From a bacterium (GTDB lineage: Bacteria; Methylomirabilota; Methylomirabilia; Methylomirabilales; 2-02-FULL-66-22): a stretch of 64,000 bases of DNA. The DNA lies in assembly GCA_029580855.1 (NCBI GenBank), contig JAKPQH010000146.1, positions 62,001 to 126,000 on the forward strand, given 5' to 3'. Position 1 is the stretch's first letter. Every line of letters starts with the position of its first letter. Below, piece after piece: positions 21,589-29,692 of the stretch. The translations under genes were made by a program, and so were the position numbers. The notes below the pieces were generated by a model that was not told the origin of the DNA, did no database searches, and worked only from the letters and a program-made list of their open reading frames with translations.

Positions 21589-23406
21589 ATGCCCAGCTCT
21601 TGGAAACGAATCATCGTCGGACGGCCGCTGGCCACCGCCGCCGAAAAACACGAACGGCTGGGAAAGATCACGGGCCTGGCGGTCTTCTCTTCGGATGCCG
21701 TGTCGTCGGTCGCGTACGGCCCGGAAGAGGTCCTGGTGGCGCTGGTGACCGCCGGGACGGCCGCGCTCTGGTGGTCCGTCCCCGTCGGGGTCGGCATTTC
21801 CATCCTGGTAGCCATCGTGGCCGGCTCGTACTGGCAAACGATCCACGCGTATCCATCGGGGGGCGGTTCGTACATCGTCGCGAGCGACAACCTCGGGACC
21901 CTCCCCGGCCTCGTGGCCGGCGCGGCGCTGCTCACGGACTATGTTCTCACGGTGTCCGTGAGCGTCGCCTCGGGGATTGCGGCGCTCACCTCGGCCTTCC
22001 CGACGCTGCACCCGTGGCATGTCGGCATTTGCGTGCTCTCGGTCGCCGCCATCGCTCTCGCAAACCTCCGGGGTTTGCGCGAATCTGGGCGATTATTCGC
22101 CGTCCCGACCTATTGGTTCATCGGCAGCGTCCTGCTGTTGATCCTGACGGGGTTATATCGGGTGATCGCCGGCACGGTCCGCCCCCTCCCGACCGAGGAG
22201 ATCAGCGCAACCCACGCCCTCGGTCTGTTCCTCATCATGCGCGCGTTTTCGGGCGGGTGTGCCACGCTCACCGGAACGGAAGCCGTCAGCAACGGCATCC
22301 CCGCGTTCCGTCCCCCGGAAGCCCGAAACGCCGGCGTCGTGATGATCTGGATGGCGGCAATTCTCTCCAGCACCTCCCTCGGCATCACCTACCTCGCGCG
22401 GGTCTACAACGTGACACCCAAGGAGGCGGAGACAGTCGCCTCCATCCTGGCCCGCAGCATCTTTGGCGAGAACCTCCTCTACTACAATATCCAGTTCGCC
22501 ACCATGCTCATCCTGCTCGTGGCCGCAAACACCTCCTTTGCCGACTTTCCTCGGCTGTCGTCGATCATGGCGCGGGACGGCTTCATGCCGCGGCAATTGG
22601 CCAATCGGGGTGACCGATTGGTTTTCAGTAACGGCGTCCTGATATTGGCGGGCCTTTCCATCCTGCTGCTGTTGATCTTCAACGGCGACGTGCACGCCCT
22701 CATCCCGCTCTACGCCATTGGGGTGTTTCTCTCGTTTACCCTCTCCCAGGCCGGCATGGTTCGGCATTGGCTCACGCTCAAGGACGAGCATCCGAAGCCC
22801 CACCATATCATCCTGAATGCCGTGGGCGCGGTCACCACCGGTATCGTCACGGTGGTCATCGCGGTTTCCAAGTTCATGCTCGGCGCCTGGATCGTTGTCG
22901 TGTTGATCCCGATCATCGTCCTGGGACTCCTCAAGATCCGACGACACTACGAGGAGGTCGCGAAAGAGCTGACCCTCGAAGGGGCGCGGCGACCCCGGAT
23001 CGGCAAGAACTCCGTAGTGGTCCTGGTGGCCGGCATCCATCGCGGCACGGTCGAGGCGCTGGAATATGCCCGATCCATCTCGCCCAATGTGACGGCCTTG
23101 ACGGTGGACCTGGATCCGACGCAGACCGCCAAGCTTCGGCTGAAGTGGGCGGAATGGGAGCCGGACATTCCGCTGGTAGTGCTCGAATCTCCTTACCGAT
23201 CCATCGTCCGGCCGCTTCTCGGCTACATCGACCGGATGGAACGGCAAGGCGAAGGCCGCTATCTGACCGTGGTCATCCCCGAATTCGTCCCGTCCCGCTG
23301 GTGGCAGCATTTTCTGCACAATCAGACCGCCCTGCTCATCAAGGCCGCCCTGCTCTTCCGACCGGGCAAGGTCAGCGTGAGCGTCCCGTATCACCTCGGA
23401 GAGTAA
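21589..23406 (+). CDS. KimA-type K+ transporter, copy 3
   Basis: 605 residues, the third KimA-like protein of the cluster. The binding positions are kept: D36/Y43 in SDAVSSVAYGPEE, D117/Y118/T121 in LLTDYVLT and TGTEAVSNG. The C-terminal cytoplasmic domain opens with KNSVVVLVAGIHRG and ends WWQHFLHNQTALL and YHLGE. It lies 33 bp after kdpE1 and is thus probably cotranscribed with its own KdpD-KdpE pair. It is clearly diverged from copies 1 and 2, so the three are not recent identical duplicates. Confidence 0.9.
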   Translation: MPSSWKRIIVGRPLATAAEKHERLGKITGLAVFSSDAVSSVAYGPEEVLVALVTAGTAALWWSVPVGVGISILVAIVAGSYWQTIHAYPSGGGSYIVASDNLGTLPGLVAGAALLTDYVLTVSVSVASGIAALTSAFPTLHPWHVGICVLSVAAIALANLRGLRESGRLFAVPTYWFIGSVLLLILTGLYRVIAGTVRPLPTEEISATHALGLFLIMRAFSGGCATLTGTEAVSNGIPAFRPPEARNAGVVMIWMAAILSSTSLGITYLARVYNVTPKEAETVASILARSIFGENLLYYNIQFATMLILLVAANTSFADFPRLSSIMARDGFMPRQLANRGDRLVFSNGVLILAGLSILLLLIFNGDVHALIPLYAIGVFLSFTLSQAGMVRHWLTLKDEHPKPHHIILNAVGAVTTGIVTVVIAVSKFMLGAWIVVVLIPIIVLGLLKIRRHYEEVAKELTLEGARRPRIGKNSVVVLVAGIHRGTVEALEYARSISPNVTALTVDLDPTQTAKLRLKWAEWEPDIPLVVLESPYRSIVRPLLGYIDRMERQGEGRYLTVVIPEFVPSRWWQHFLHNQTALLIKAALLFRPGKVSVSVPYHLGE

Positions 23407-23444
23407 TCCCTTCCCGGGAATAGTCCGCGGAGCGGCTTCTCGGC

Positions 23445-23519
23445 GGTCCGCCAATCTTGACACGTCTTGACACCCCGGGGCCGATTATGGACGGGTTCTT
23501 GACTTGTCCCCGGCGGGTC
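23445..23519 (+). repeat. Direct repeat unit A around TTGACA boxes
   Basis: The unit shares GGTCCG, ATCTTGACACGTCTT and, about 30 bases later, GGTTCTTG plus a GGC-GGGT end with unit B at 23983-24053. Two TTGACA hexamers occur in this copy (23457, 23467). It precedes the 35-codon ORF. Confidence 0.6.
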
Positions 23520-23618
23520 TCCGCCCTACGTTCTTACCGTACGACGTGATCCCCGCGTCGGGAGCGACATTGGAGGTCGGCGAAGACGGCTTCAAGGAAA
23601 CGAAAGGAGGGGCGAATC

Positions 23619-23726
23619 ATGTTTCGCAAGGCGCTGGCCATAGCGGAAACCCTGTCTGTCATGATGATGGCAGTGGGAATCGCCATCATGCTGAAGTTTG
23701 CATTGGTTCTAAAGATATTCCGCTAA
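23619..23726 (+). CDS. 35-residue hydrophobic peptide in the K+ cluster
   Basis: ATG TTT CGC ... CGC TAA, absent from the ORF track because of size. The peptide begins MFRKALAIAETLSVMMM and ends LKFALVLKIFR. It is a single TM segment bounded by basic residues, with an exceptionally good ribosome site (AAAGGAGGG, 8-9 bases before ATG). It lies between kimA3 and the kdpC relic, the place where kdpF (about 30 residues, one TM) would open a kdpFABC operon, but the sequence does not clearly match KdpF. It could be a small regulatory subunit of a K+ transporter. The good SD and the hydrophobic pattern are the evidence for coding. Confidence 0.6.
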   Translation: MFRKALAIAETLSVMMMAVGIAIMLKFALVLKIFR

Positions 23727-23982
23727 TGCGTTTCGTCGAGGATGCTGTGCGAATCCCAGTGCGAACCCTCGCGGGAGCCGGTTGAGAATCTCGGTTGTTC
23801 AGCGACGGGGATGCGGAGCGAAGAGCACAAGGGCGCCCTCGCGGGTCTGTTGACCGAAACTGTCCGGTGGCCTGCCTCGGTGACCGAGGGCGGACCCGGT
23901 GGCAGGGCGTCCTTTTCGACGCAAGAGGACACGCCACGGAGTGCCGGAAGATTGCCGACATGCAGGCGCCTGTCGGTTGCGC

Positions 23983-24053
23983 GGTCCGATCTTGACACGT
24001 CTTTATGGCCAAGCCGCGGTTTTTGACCGGTTCTTGTTTTGACTCGGCCGGGT
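23983..24053 (+). repeat. Direct repeat unit B around TTGACA box
   Basis: GGTCCGATCTTGACACGTCTT followed about 30 bases later by GACCGGTTCTTG and a C-G-GCCGGGT end, matching unit A about 540 bp upstream. It may be a duplicated regulatory region or the scar of a recombination that removed kdpFAB. Confidence 0.55.
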
Positions 24054-24068
24054 GGTGACCGGTATAGC
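24039..24068 (+). promoter_or_regulatory. Putative promoter upstream of the kdpC relic
   Basis: TTGACT (24039-24044), 18 bp, TATAGC (24063-24068). It lies 23 bp before the first codon of the kdpC-like frame. Confidence 0.4.
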
Positions 24069-24090
24069 TCGGGTACTATTTCCCAGGTAG

Positions 24091-24393
24091 GCAAAAAACC
24101 CCGCGCTGAAGAGGGCACTCCGGGAGCGGATCGAGACGCTCCGTGCGGCGGATCCTGAGAACAAGGCGTCCATCCCTGTGGATCTCGTGACGGCTTCGGG
24201 CAGCGGCCTTGATCCGGAGATCAGCCCCGCCGCCCTGTATCAGGTTCATCGTGTCGCCACGGTGCGCGGCCTGGCGGAGGATACGGTGAGGGACCTTGTC
24301 GCGCAGTACACGCGGGGTCGCCAATTCGGTTTCCTCGGCGAGCCGGGCGTGAACGTGCTGAAGCTGAACCTGGCCCTGGATTCGGTCAAGTAG
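24091..24393 (+). pseudogene. kdpC: kdpC C-terminal relic
   Basis: The frame from 24091 translates to [17 protein letters not shown], then [18 protein letters not shown], then [13 protein letters not shown] and [19 protein letters not shown]. These are the classic features of the KdpC C-terminal half ([17 protein letters not shown]...LNLALD). About 100 of the usual 190 residues remain. The membrane anchor and first half are missing, an in-frame TAG directly precedes the fragment, and no good start codon exists near its 5' end. kdpA and kdpB are not present. It marks a former Kdp ATPase operon now reduced to its tail, directly upstream of a KdpD-like protein and a KdpDE pair. Confidence 0.85.
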
Positions 24394-24592
24394 CGGGAGA
24401 CCCCTGCGCGGCCGGGGACGTTCCGGCCAGGACGACGCCGGGGCTGCCATGGGCCCGTGGCGCCAGCGAGACGGACGAGCCGATCCCGACCGCGGATACG
24501 CTTGAGGCGTGTTGACGCAGGCCCGATCGGTCTGTCGGGCTACGGCCTGAAGGGCACGACCGAGAGGCACGTGGCCGCGAGGAGGATGCGTG

Positions 24593-25363
24593 ATGGGCCC
24601 GCAGGAAGAGGCCCGGGTGTGGATGGTGGTAGGGGGGCTCGGGTCGATCGTTCTCGCTATCTTGCTCATCCCGCTGCGCACCCTGACCCTGGCGTCGAAT
24701 CTCGCGTTTGTCTTCTTGGCCTTCACCATTGTCGTGGCCGAGCTCGGTGGCCGATCCGCCGCGTTCGTGACGGCGCTCGTGTCCGGGATGAGTCTCAACT
24801 TCCTCCTCACGCAACCCTACCTGAGCCTGACCATGGAGAAGCGGGAGGACGTCCTCGCGTTCTTCGCCCTGCTCGGGTGTGGGCTCATTGCCGCGTGGTT
24901 CGGGAAACGGAGAGCCCGAGCATCCGAGGTCGCGAGTCGCGGACGAACCGAACTGGACGTGCTGAAGAAGGTCGTCGACCAAGTGACGGCTGGCGCCCCC
25001 CTGGACGAGATGCTGGGTGACCTGCGGACCGGCTTTGGCCTGGAGGCCCTCGTGTTGCGGGACGCGGACGGTCGCATGCTCGGCGCGGCGCCGGTCGGTG
25101 TGCCGCCGCCTTCAACCCCGACGACGCACCTGACACCGGAGACGCTCTTGCCGTCGGCCGCGGGCAGGCTGCGATACGGAGCCAAGGGCCTCCGCCTCCC
25201 TGAAGGAGGAGGGCGCCTTGTGTTCGGCGCCGGTCGCGATGCCGTGTCCCTCGATCTGTGGGAGGGAGACCCGCAGGGGTTCGCGCTGGACGAGTGCCGC
25301 ACGTTGACGATCGCGGCAGCGATTCTCGGCCTGTACTTCTCCCCGCGACGCGGTGGAGGCTAG
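24593..25363 (+). CDS. KdpD-like sensor fragment: DUF4118 membrane domain plus GAF-like region, no kinase
   Basis: A 256-residue protein with GGAGG before the start (a GTG three bases earlier is equally possible). Four hydrophobic helices lie within residues 10-115 (WMVVGGLGSIVLAILLIPL, NLAFVFLAFTIVVAEL and two more) and correspond to the KdpD DUF4118 sensor domain. A short coil and a GAF-like C-terminal region ending ILGLYFSPRRGGG follow. There is no histidine, no ATPase domain and no KdpD N-terminal domain. In some bacteria KdpD is split into such parts. Here it may be a stand-alone K+ sensor or a decayed third KdpD. It precedes kdpD2 by 112 bp. Confidence 0.75.
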   Translation: MGPQEEARVWMVVGGLGSIVLAILLIPLRTLTLASNLAFVFLAFTIVVAELGGRSAAFVTALVSGMSLNFLLTQPYLSLTMEKREDVLAFFALLGCGLIAAWFGKRRARASEVASRGRTELDVLKKVVDQVTAGAPLDEMLGDLRTGFGLEALVLRDADGRMLGAAPVGVPPPSTPTTHLTPETLLPSAAGRLRYGAKGLRLPEGGGRLVFGAGRDAVSLDLWEGDPQGFALDECRTLTIAAAILGLYFSPRRGGG

Positions 25364-25475
25364 CCCTGCCCGCTCCGAGCATGGAACAACGGTCTGGTAC
25401 AGGCCGGAACCGCTATGCTAGACTCCACCTCGCGCGTCACGTCTGTGACGCGGAGTACCCGCGGGAGCTCCCATC

Positions 25476-28160
25476 ATGTTGGAACGCCGGCCCGACCCCG
25501 ACGCGCTGCTCGACCGCGTGAAGGCGGAAGAGGCCCACGCGCGCCGCGGGCGCTTGAAGGTCTTCCTGGGCGCGGCCGCGGGCGTCGGAAAGACCTACGC
25601 CATGCTCCAGGCGGCCCATGAGCGTCGCGCCGAAGGGGTGGACGTCATGGTGGGTTGGGTCGACACGCATGGCCGCGCCGAGACCGACGCGCTGCTGAGC
25701 GGGCTCGCCGTCTTCCCTCGGTGTCCGGTCTCGTACCGCAACACGACCCTCCAGGAATTCGACCTCGATGGGGTCCTGGCCCGGCGCCCCGCCCTCGTCC
25801 TGGTCGACGAGCTCGCCCATACCAATGCACCCGGCTCGCGGCATCCCAAGCGATGGCAGGATGTGCTGGAGTTATTGGACGCGGGCCTCAACGTCTATAC
25901 CGCGGTGAATATCCAGCACCTCGAAAGCCTCAACGACATGGTCGCCAAGATCACCGGCGTCCAGGTTCGCGACACGGTGCCGGACTCCCTCCTCGAAAAC
26001 GCGGATGAGGTCGAGCTCATCGACCTTCCCCCCGACGAACTCCTGCAGCGGCTCAGGGATGGTAAGGTCTACGTCCCCGAGCAGGCCGGAGAAGCCATCC
26101 AGAGCTTTTTCCGCAAAGGCAACCTGATCGCCCTTCGTGAGCTGGCCTTGCGCCGCACGGCGGACCGCGTGGACGCGCAGATGCGCCGTTATATGCGCGA
26201 TCACGCCATCGCCACCACCTGGCCGGTCGCCGAGCGCCTGATGGCCTGCGTGAGCCCCAGTCCCCACGCGGTGGGCGTGGTGCGGGCCGCCAAGCGCTTT
26301 GCGGATACCCTACGGGCGGAGTGGATCGTGGCGTACGTGGAGACGCCGGCCGACGCGCGCCGGCCCGAGGCGGAGCGGGGGCGGGTGCGCGAGTTGCTCC
26401 GACTAGCCGAACAGCTCGGCGCCGAGACAGTCACGCTGAGCGGCCAGCGTATCAGCGAGGAGATTCTTCGGCACGCGCGCGAGCGAAACGTCAGCAAGAT
26501 CGTCCTCGGCAAATCGATTCGGCCTCTGTGGAAACGACTCTTCTTCGGCTCCATCGCCGACGCCCTGGTGCGGGGGAGCACCGAGACCGACGTCTACATC
26601 ATCAGCGAGCAAGTCCCTCCCCACCTGCCGTTCGTCGCCACCCCGCCCCGCCAACGGGGTCAATGGCCGCCCTACGGTCGTGCCGGGCTCGCTGTGGCGT
26701 TGTGCACCGGTATCGCCTGGGTGATGTTCCCCCGCTTCGAATTGGCCAACATCATCATGCTCTATCTATTGGGCGTCGTAGGCGTCTCGGCGACCTCGGG
26801 CCGCGGACCGGCGGTTGTCGCAGCCGTGATGAGCGTCGCCGCCTTCGACTTCTTTTTTGTTCCGCCCTATTTCAACTTCGCCGTTTCGGATACCCAGTAC
26901 ATCGTGACCTTCGGCGTGATGCTGGTCGTGGCGCTCGTGATCAGCGATCTTACCATCCGGATCCGGTGGCTGGCAGACTCGGCCCGGCGGCGCGAGAGAC
27001 GCACGGCGGCCCTGTACGCGATGAGCCGGGAATTGGCACGCGTCCGAGGGCTGGACAACATCCTGGACGTCGCCGCGCGGCATATTGCCGACGTCTTCCG
27101 AAGCCAGGTGGTGTTCTTGCTCCCGGATGCGACCGGTCGCCTTGCCCTTCGGAATGGCCTGCCGCGGTCTTTTGAGATCGACACGTCCGAGGTTGCGGTC
27201 GGGCAGTGGGTGTATGAGCGCCGCCGGATCGCCGGTCTCGGGACCGCGACGCTGCCGGGGTCAAGAGCCCTCCATCTGCCTCTGACGGCAGCCGGCGGAA
27301 CCCTGGGCGTCCTCGCCGTTCGGCCGGCGGAGCCGCACGCCTTCGAGGCCCCCGAGCAACTGCATCAACTCGAGACCTTCGCGGACCAGGTTGCTCTGGC
27401 GCTGGAACGGGCCCAGTTGGCTGAGGACGCTCAACGCGCCAGGGTCCGGGCAGAGACCGAGCAGTTGCGCAACTCCCTTCTCGCGTCTGTGTCTCACGAC
27501 CTTCGTACCCCGTTGGCTTCCATCACGGGCGCGATCAGCAGCTTGTTGGACGATGCGGCGCAGGACGACCCGGCGACACGGCGAGAACTTCTCTCCTCCG
27601 TGTATGAGGAGGTAGAGTGGCTGAACCGCCTCGTCAACAACCTGCTCGATATGATGCGCCTCGAGGCCGGCGCCGTCACGGTCAAGAAGGAGTGGCACGT
27701 GCTGGAGGAAGTGGTCGGCACGGCTCTTTCCCACATGGAGAAACGATTACAGAGCCGCGCGGTGGCGATTCATCTCCCGCCCGATTTGCCGCTCCTGCGC
27801 CTGGATGCGGTGCTCATTGAGCAAGTCCTCGTGAACCTTCTCGACAATGCCGTCAAGTACACGCCTGCCGACACACCCATCGACATCTCCGCCTCGCCAG
27901 AGGATGGAACCGTGCGGGTCGAGGTGGCCGATCGCGGACCGGGATTCCCGCCCAGCGATGAGCAGCGGGCATTCGAAAAGTTCTACCGGGGCCACGCCGC
28001 CTCCATCCGCGGGGTCGGGCTGGGACTCACGATCTGTCGGGCCATTATCGAGGCGCATGGCGGAAAGATCTGGGCCGAACGCCGCCAGGGCGGAGGCGCA
28101 CTGGTCCGCTTCACATTGCCGGCCGGCGAGACGCCACCGGAGGTCGGCGACCATGCCTGA
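25476..28160 (+). CDS. kdpD: KdpD sensor kinase, copy 2
   Basis: 894 residues, a canonical KdpD. The N-terminal domain has Walker A GAAAGVGKTYAML and the standard VDELAHTNAPGSRHPKRW, unlike copy 1. A universal-stress-type domain (about 245-370) and four TM helices (about 400-500, including AAFDFFFVPPYFNFAV) follow. The protein ends with a GAF-like region, H-box VSHDLRTPLASITG, N-box NLLDNAVKYTP and GVGLGLTICRAII. The ATG at 25476 has GGGAG upstream. It overlaps kdpE2 by 8 bp. Being nearer to the consensus and next to the kdpC relic, it is probably the original partner of the lost Kdp ATPase. Confidence 0.96.
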   Translation: MLERRPDPDALLDRVKAEEAHARRGRLKVFLGAAAGVGKTYAMLQAAHERRAEGVDVMVGWVDTHGRAETDALLSGLAVFPRCPVSYRNTTLQEFDLDGVLARRPALVLVDELAHTNAPGSRHPKRWQDVLELLDAGLNVYTAVNIQHLESLNDMVAKITGVQVRDTVPDSLLENADEVELIDLPPDELLQRLRDGKVYVPEQAGEAIQSFFRKGNLIALRELALRRTADRVDAQMRRYMRDHAIATTWPVAERLMACVSPSPHAVGVVRAAKRFADTLRAEWIVAYVETPADARRPEAERGRVRELLRLAEQLGAETVTLSGQRISEEILRHARERNVSKIVLGKSIRPLWKRLFFGSIADALVRGSTETDVYIISEQVPPHLPFVATPPRQRGQWPPYGRAGLAVALCTGIAWVMFPRFELANIIMLYLLGVVGVSATSGRGPAVVAAVMSVAAFDFFFVPPYFNFAVSDTQYIVTFGVMLVVALVISDLTIRIRWLADSARRRERRTAALYAMSRELARVRGLDNILDVAARHIADVFRSQVVFLLPDATGRLALRNGLPRSFEIDTSEVAVGQWVYERRRIAGLGTATLPGSRALHLPLTAAGGTLGVLAVRPAEPHAFEAPEQLHQLETFADQVALALERAQLAEDAQRARVRAETEQLRNSLLASVSHDLRTPLASITGAISSLLDDAAQDDPATRRELLSSVYEEVEWLNRLVNNLLDMMRLEAGAVTVKKEWHVLEEVVGTALSHMEKRLQSRAVAIHLPPDLPLLRLDAVLIEQVLVNLLDNAVKYTPADTPIDISASPEDGTVRVEVADRGPGFPPSDEQRAFEKFYRGHAASIRGVGLGLTICRAIIEAHGGKIWAERRQGGGALVRFTLPAGETPPEVGDHA

Positions 28161-28902
28161 GGTGCCGCTGAGTTCCACCCCGTCGGACGTCGCGGACTCC
28201 AAGGGATCCAGAGGCGGTCCGGTCGCCATCCTCGTCGAGGATGACCCGCAGATCCGGCACTTCCTTCGGAGGGCGCTCCCCAACCACGGATACCGTCTGT
28301 TCGAGGCGGCGACGGGGACCGAGGGGCTGCGGGAGGCCGAGACCCGGATGCCCGATATCATCATTCTCGACCTCGGGCTGCCGGATCTCGACGGGCTGGA
28401 AGTCATCCAGCGTCTGCGCGAATGGACCACGGTGCCGATCGTGGTGCTCTCGGCGCGCGGGCAGGAGCGCGACAAGGTTGCCGCGCTGGATGCCGGCGCC
28501 GACGACTATCTGAGCAAGCCGTTCGGAATTGCCGAGTTGCTGGCGCGGCTCCGCGTTGCGCTGCGACACGCGGCGCGCACGGACGCCCAGAAGGAAGAGG
28601 CGCCTGTCACGGTGGGGGATCTCCACATCGACCTGGTGCATCGACGGGTGACGATGTCCGACAGAGAGATCCGCCTGACACCCATCGAGTATCGGCTCCT
28701 CGCGACCCTGGCAAAGCACGCCGGGAAGGTGCTCACCCAGCGACACCTTCTCACCGAGGTGTGGGGTCCGCCCTTCGCGGAGCAGGCGCATTACCTCCGC
28801 GTGTACATGACGCAACTCCGCCGCAAGGTGGAGGCCGACCCCACCCGTCCGAAGTACTTGCTGACCGAGGCGGGCGTGGGGTATCGCCTGGTCGCAGAGT
28901 AG
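28153..28902 (+). CDS. kdpE: KdpE response regulator, copy 2
   Basis: 249 residues from the ATG at 28153, which overlaps the kdpD2 stop by 8 bp. The ORF-track line beginning at 27847 wrongly extends into kdpD2. The receiver domain has VEDDPQIRHFL, Asp in IILDLGLPDLDGLEV and SKPFG. The winged-helix domain has TPIEYRLLATLAKHAGKVLT and ends GVGYRLVAE. It is very close to copy 1, yet the two differ in their N-terminal extensions and recognition-helix surroundings. It should be activated by KdpD copy 2. Its original target kdpFABC is gone from this site. Confidence 0.95.
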   Translation: MPEVPLSSTPSDVADSKGSRGGPVAILVEDDPQIRHFLRRALPNHGYRLFEAATGTEGLREAETRMPDIIILDLGLPDLDGLEVIQRLREWTTVPIVVLSARGQERDKVAALDAGADDYLSKPFGIAELLARLRVALRHAARTDAQKEEAPVTVGDLHIDLVHRRVTMSDREIRLTPIEYRLLATLAKHAGKVLTQRHLLTEVWGPPFAEQAHYLRVYMTQLRRKVEADPTRPKYLLTEAGVGYRLVAE

Positions 28903-28994
28903 CCGAGCGGGGCGTCATCGGTGTGCGCATGAAGTCGGTGGCGCCGAACTTCATGGGGTCCACTGCGAGTTCGACCGGGGCATAGGCAGTCACC

Positions 28995-29573
28995 ATGATC
29001 ATTGTCTCCGCCTTGCTGGTGCGCGGACCGCGGCAGTGCGGGAGGGCGTCCCTCGGGCGCCGGGTCGCGTGTCTGACCGCGGCGATCCTGGCCTGCTTCG
29101 CCATGGTTGTTCCCGGCACCGTCTTTCCGGCCGAGGTCCACTTCGCGCCGGACGGCGGCATCCGCCGGCATCTCCTCGACGCCATCCGGGACTCCCGGCA
29201 GCGGATCGACGTGGCCGTCTACCAGATCACCTCCACCGCGCTTGCCAGGGCCCTCGTGGCCGCCCAGGAGCGGGGACTTCGCGTCCGTGTCCTCACCGAC
29301 CAGGAGACGGTGCAGGCGGGCGGGCCAGCCATGCGGATTTTTCGCTCGGCGGGGTTATCGGTCCGGCGCCTCGGATTTGCCGAGCAGAGCCTCATGCATC
29401 ACAAGTTCGCCATCTTCGACGACCGCCTGGTGGCCACGGGCTCGTACAACTGGACGCAGACCGCGGAGCGGGCGAACTACGAGAACCTGGTCTTCCTGGA
29501 GGACCCCAAGACGGTCGCCCGGTTCGCGGACGAGTTCCAGCGGCTCTGGCGGGCCGCCCGAGAATCGCCGTAA
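28995..29573 (+). CDS. Exported PLD-family (HKD) nuclease-like protein
   Basis: A 192-residue protein. A hydrophobic stretch at residues 20-45 (RVACLTAAILACFAMVVPG) ending near FPAEVHF looks like a signal peptide, perhaps with the true start somewhat inside. The mature part has one PLD motif, HHKFAIFDDRLVATGSYNWT, and the strands IDVAVYQITS and RVRVLTDQE. It resembles the small dimeric Nuc/EDTA-resistant endonucleases, which need one HKD per subunit. The usual role is exported DNase or phosphodiesterase. It follows kdpE2 by 92 bp and is the last gene before a cell-wall gene. It has no visible link with K+. Confidence 0.85.
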   Translation: MIIVSALLVRGPRQCGRASLGRRVACLTAAILACFAMVVPGTVFPAEVHFAPDGGIRRHLLDAIRDSRQRIDVAVYQITSTALARALVAAQERGLRVRVLTDQETVQAGGPAMRIFRSAGLSVRRLGFAEQSLMHHKFAIFDDRLVATGSYNWTQTAERANYENLVFLEDPKTVARFADEFQRLWRAARESP

Positions 29574-29692
29574 CATGTCCCGCTCCCGTACCGCCGCGCG
29601 AAAAAACCTTGCGGTCCACGCGGCGGTCTGTTACTAGAGGACACGGCGTGCTCGGGTAGCGACGAGGGAAACGGGTGACCCCGGGAGGTGGA

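Larger units (their letters stand above)
23727..24090 (+). other. Non-coding gap carrying the second repeat copy
   Basis: About 360 bp. I find no KdpA or KdpB remnant in any plus frame. It contains a small dyad CCTCGGT-G-ACCGAGG (23875-23889), repeat unit B and a promoter-like sequence just before the kdpC relic. This is where kdpFAB would be expected if deleted. Confidence 0.55.

Noticed and set aside
23619-23726. Calling the 35-residue peptide KdpF
   Set aside because: Position and size fit, but the sequence lacks recognisable KdpF similarity and kdpA does not follow, so the name is not justified.
23742-24026. 94-codon ORF (MLCESQCEPSREPVE...) in the gap before the kdpC relic
   Set aside because: No SD, no domain, competing frames equally open, and no KdpA or KdpB similarity.
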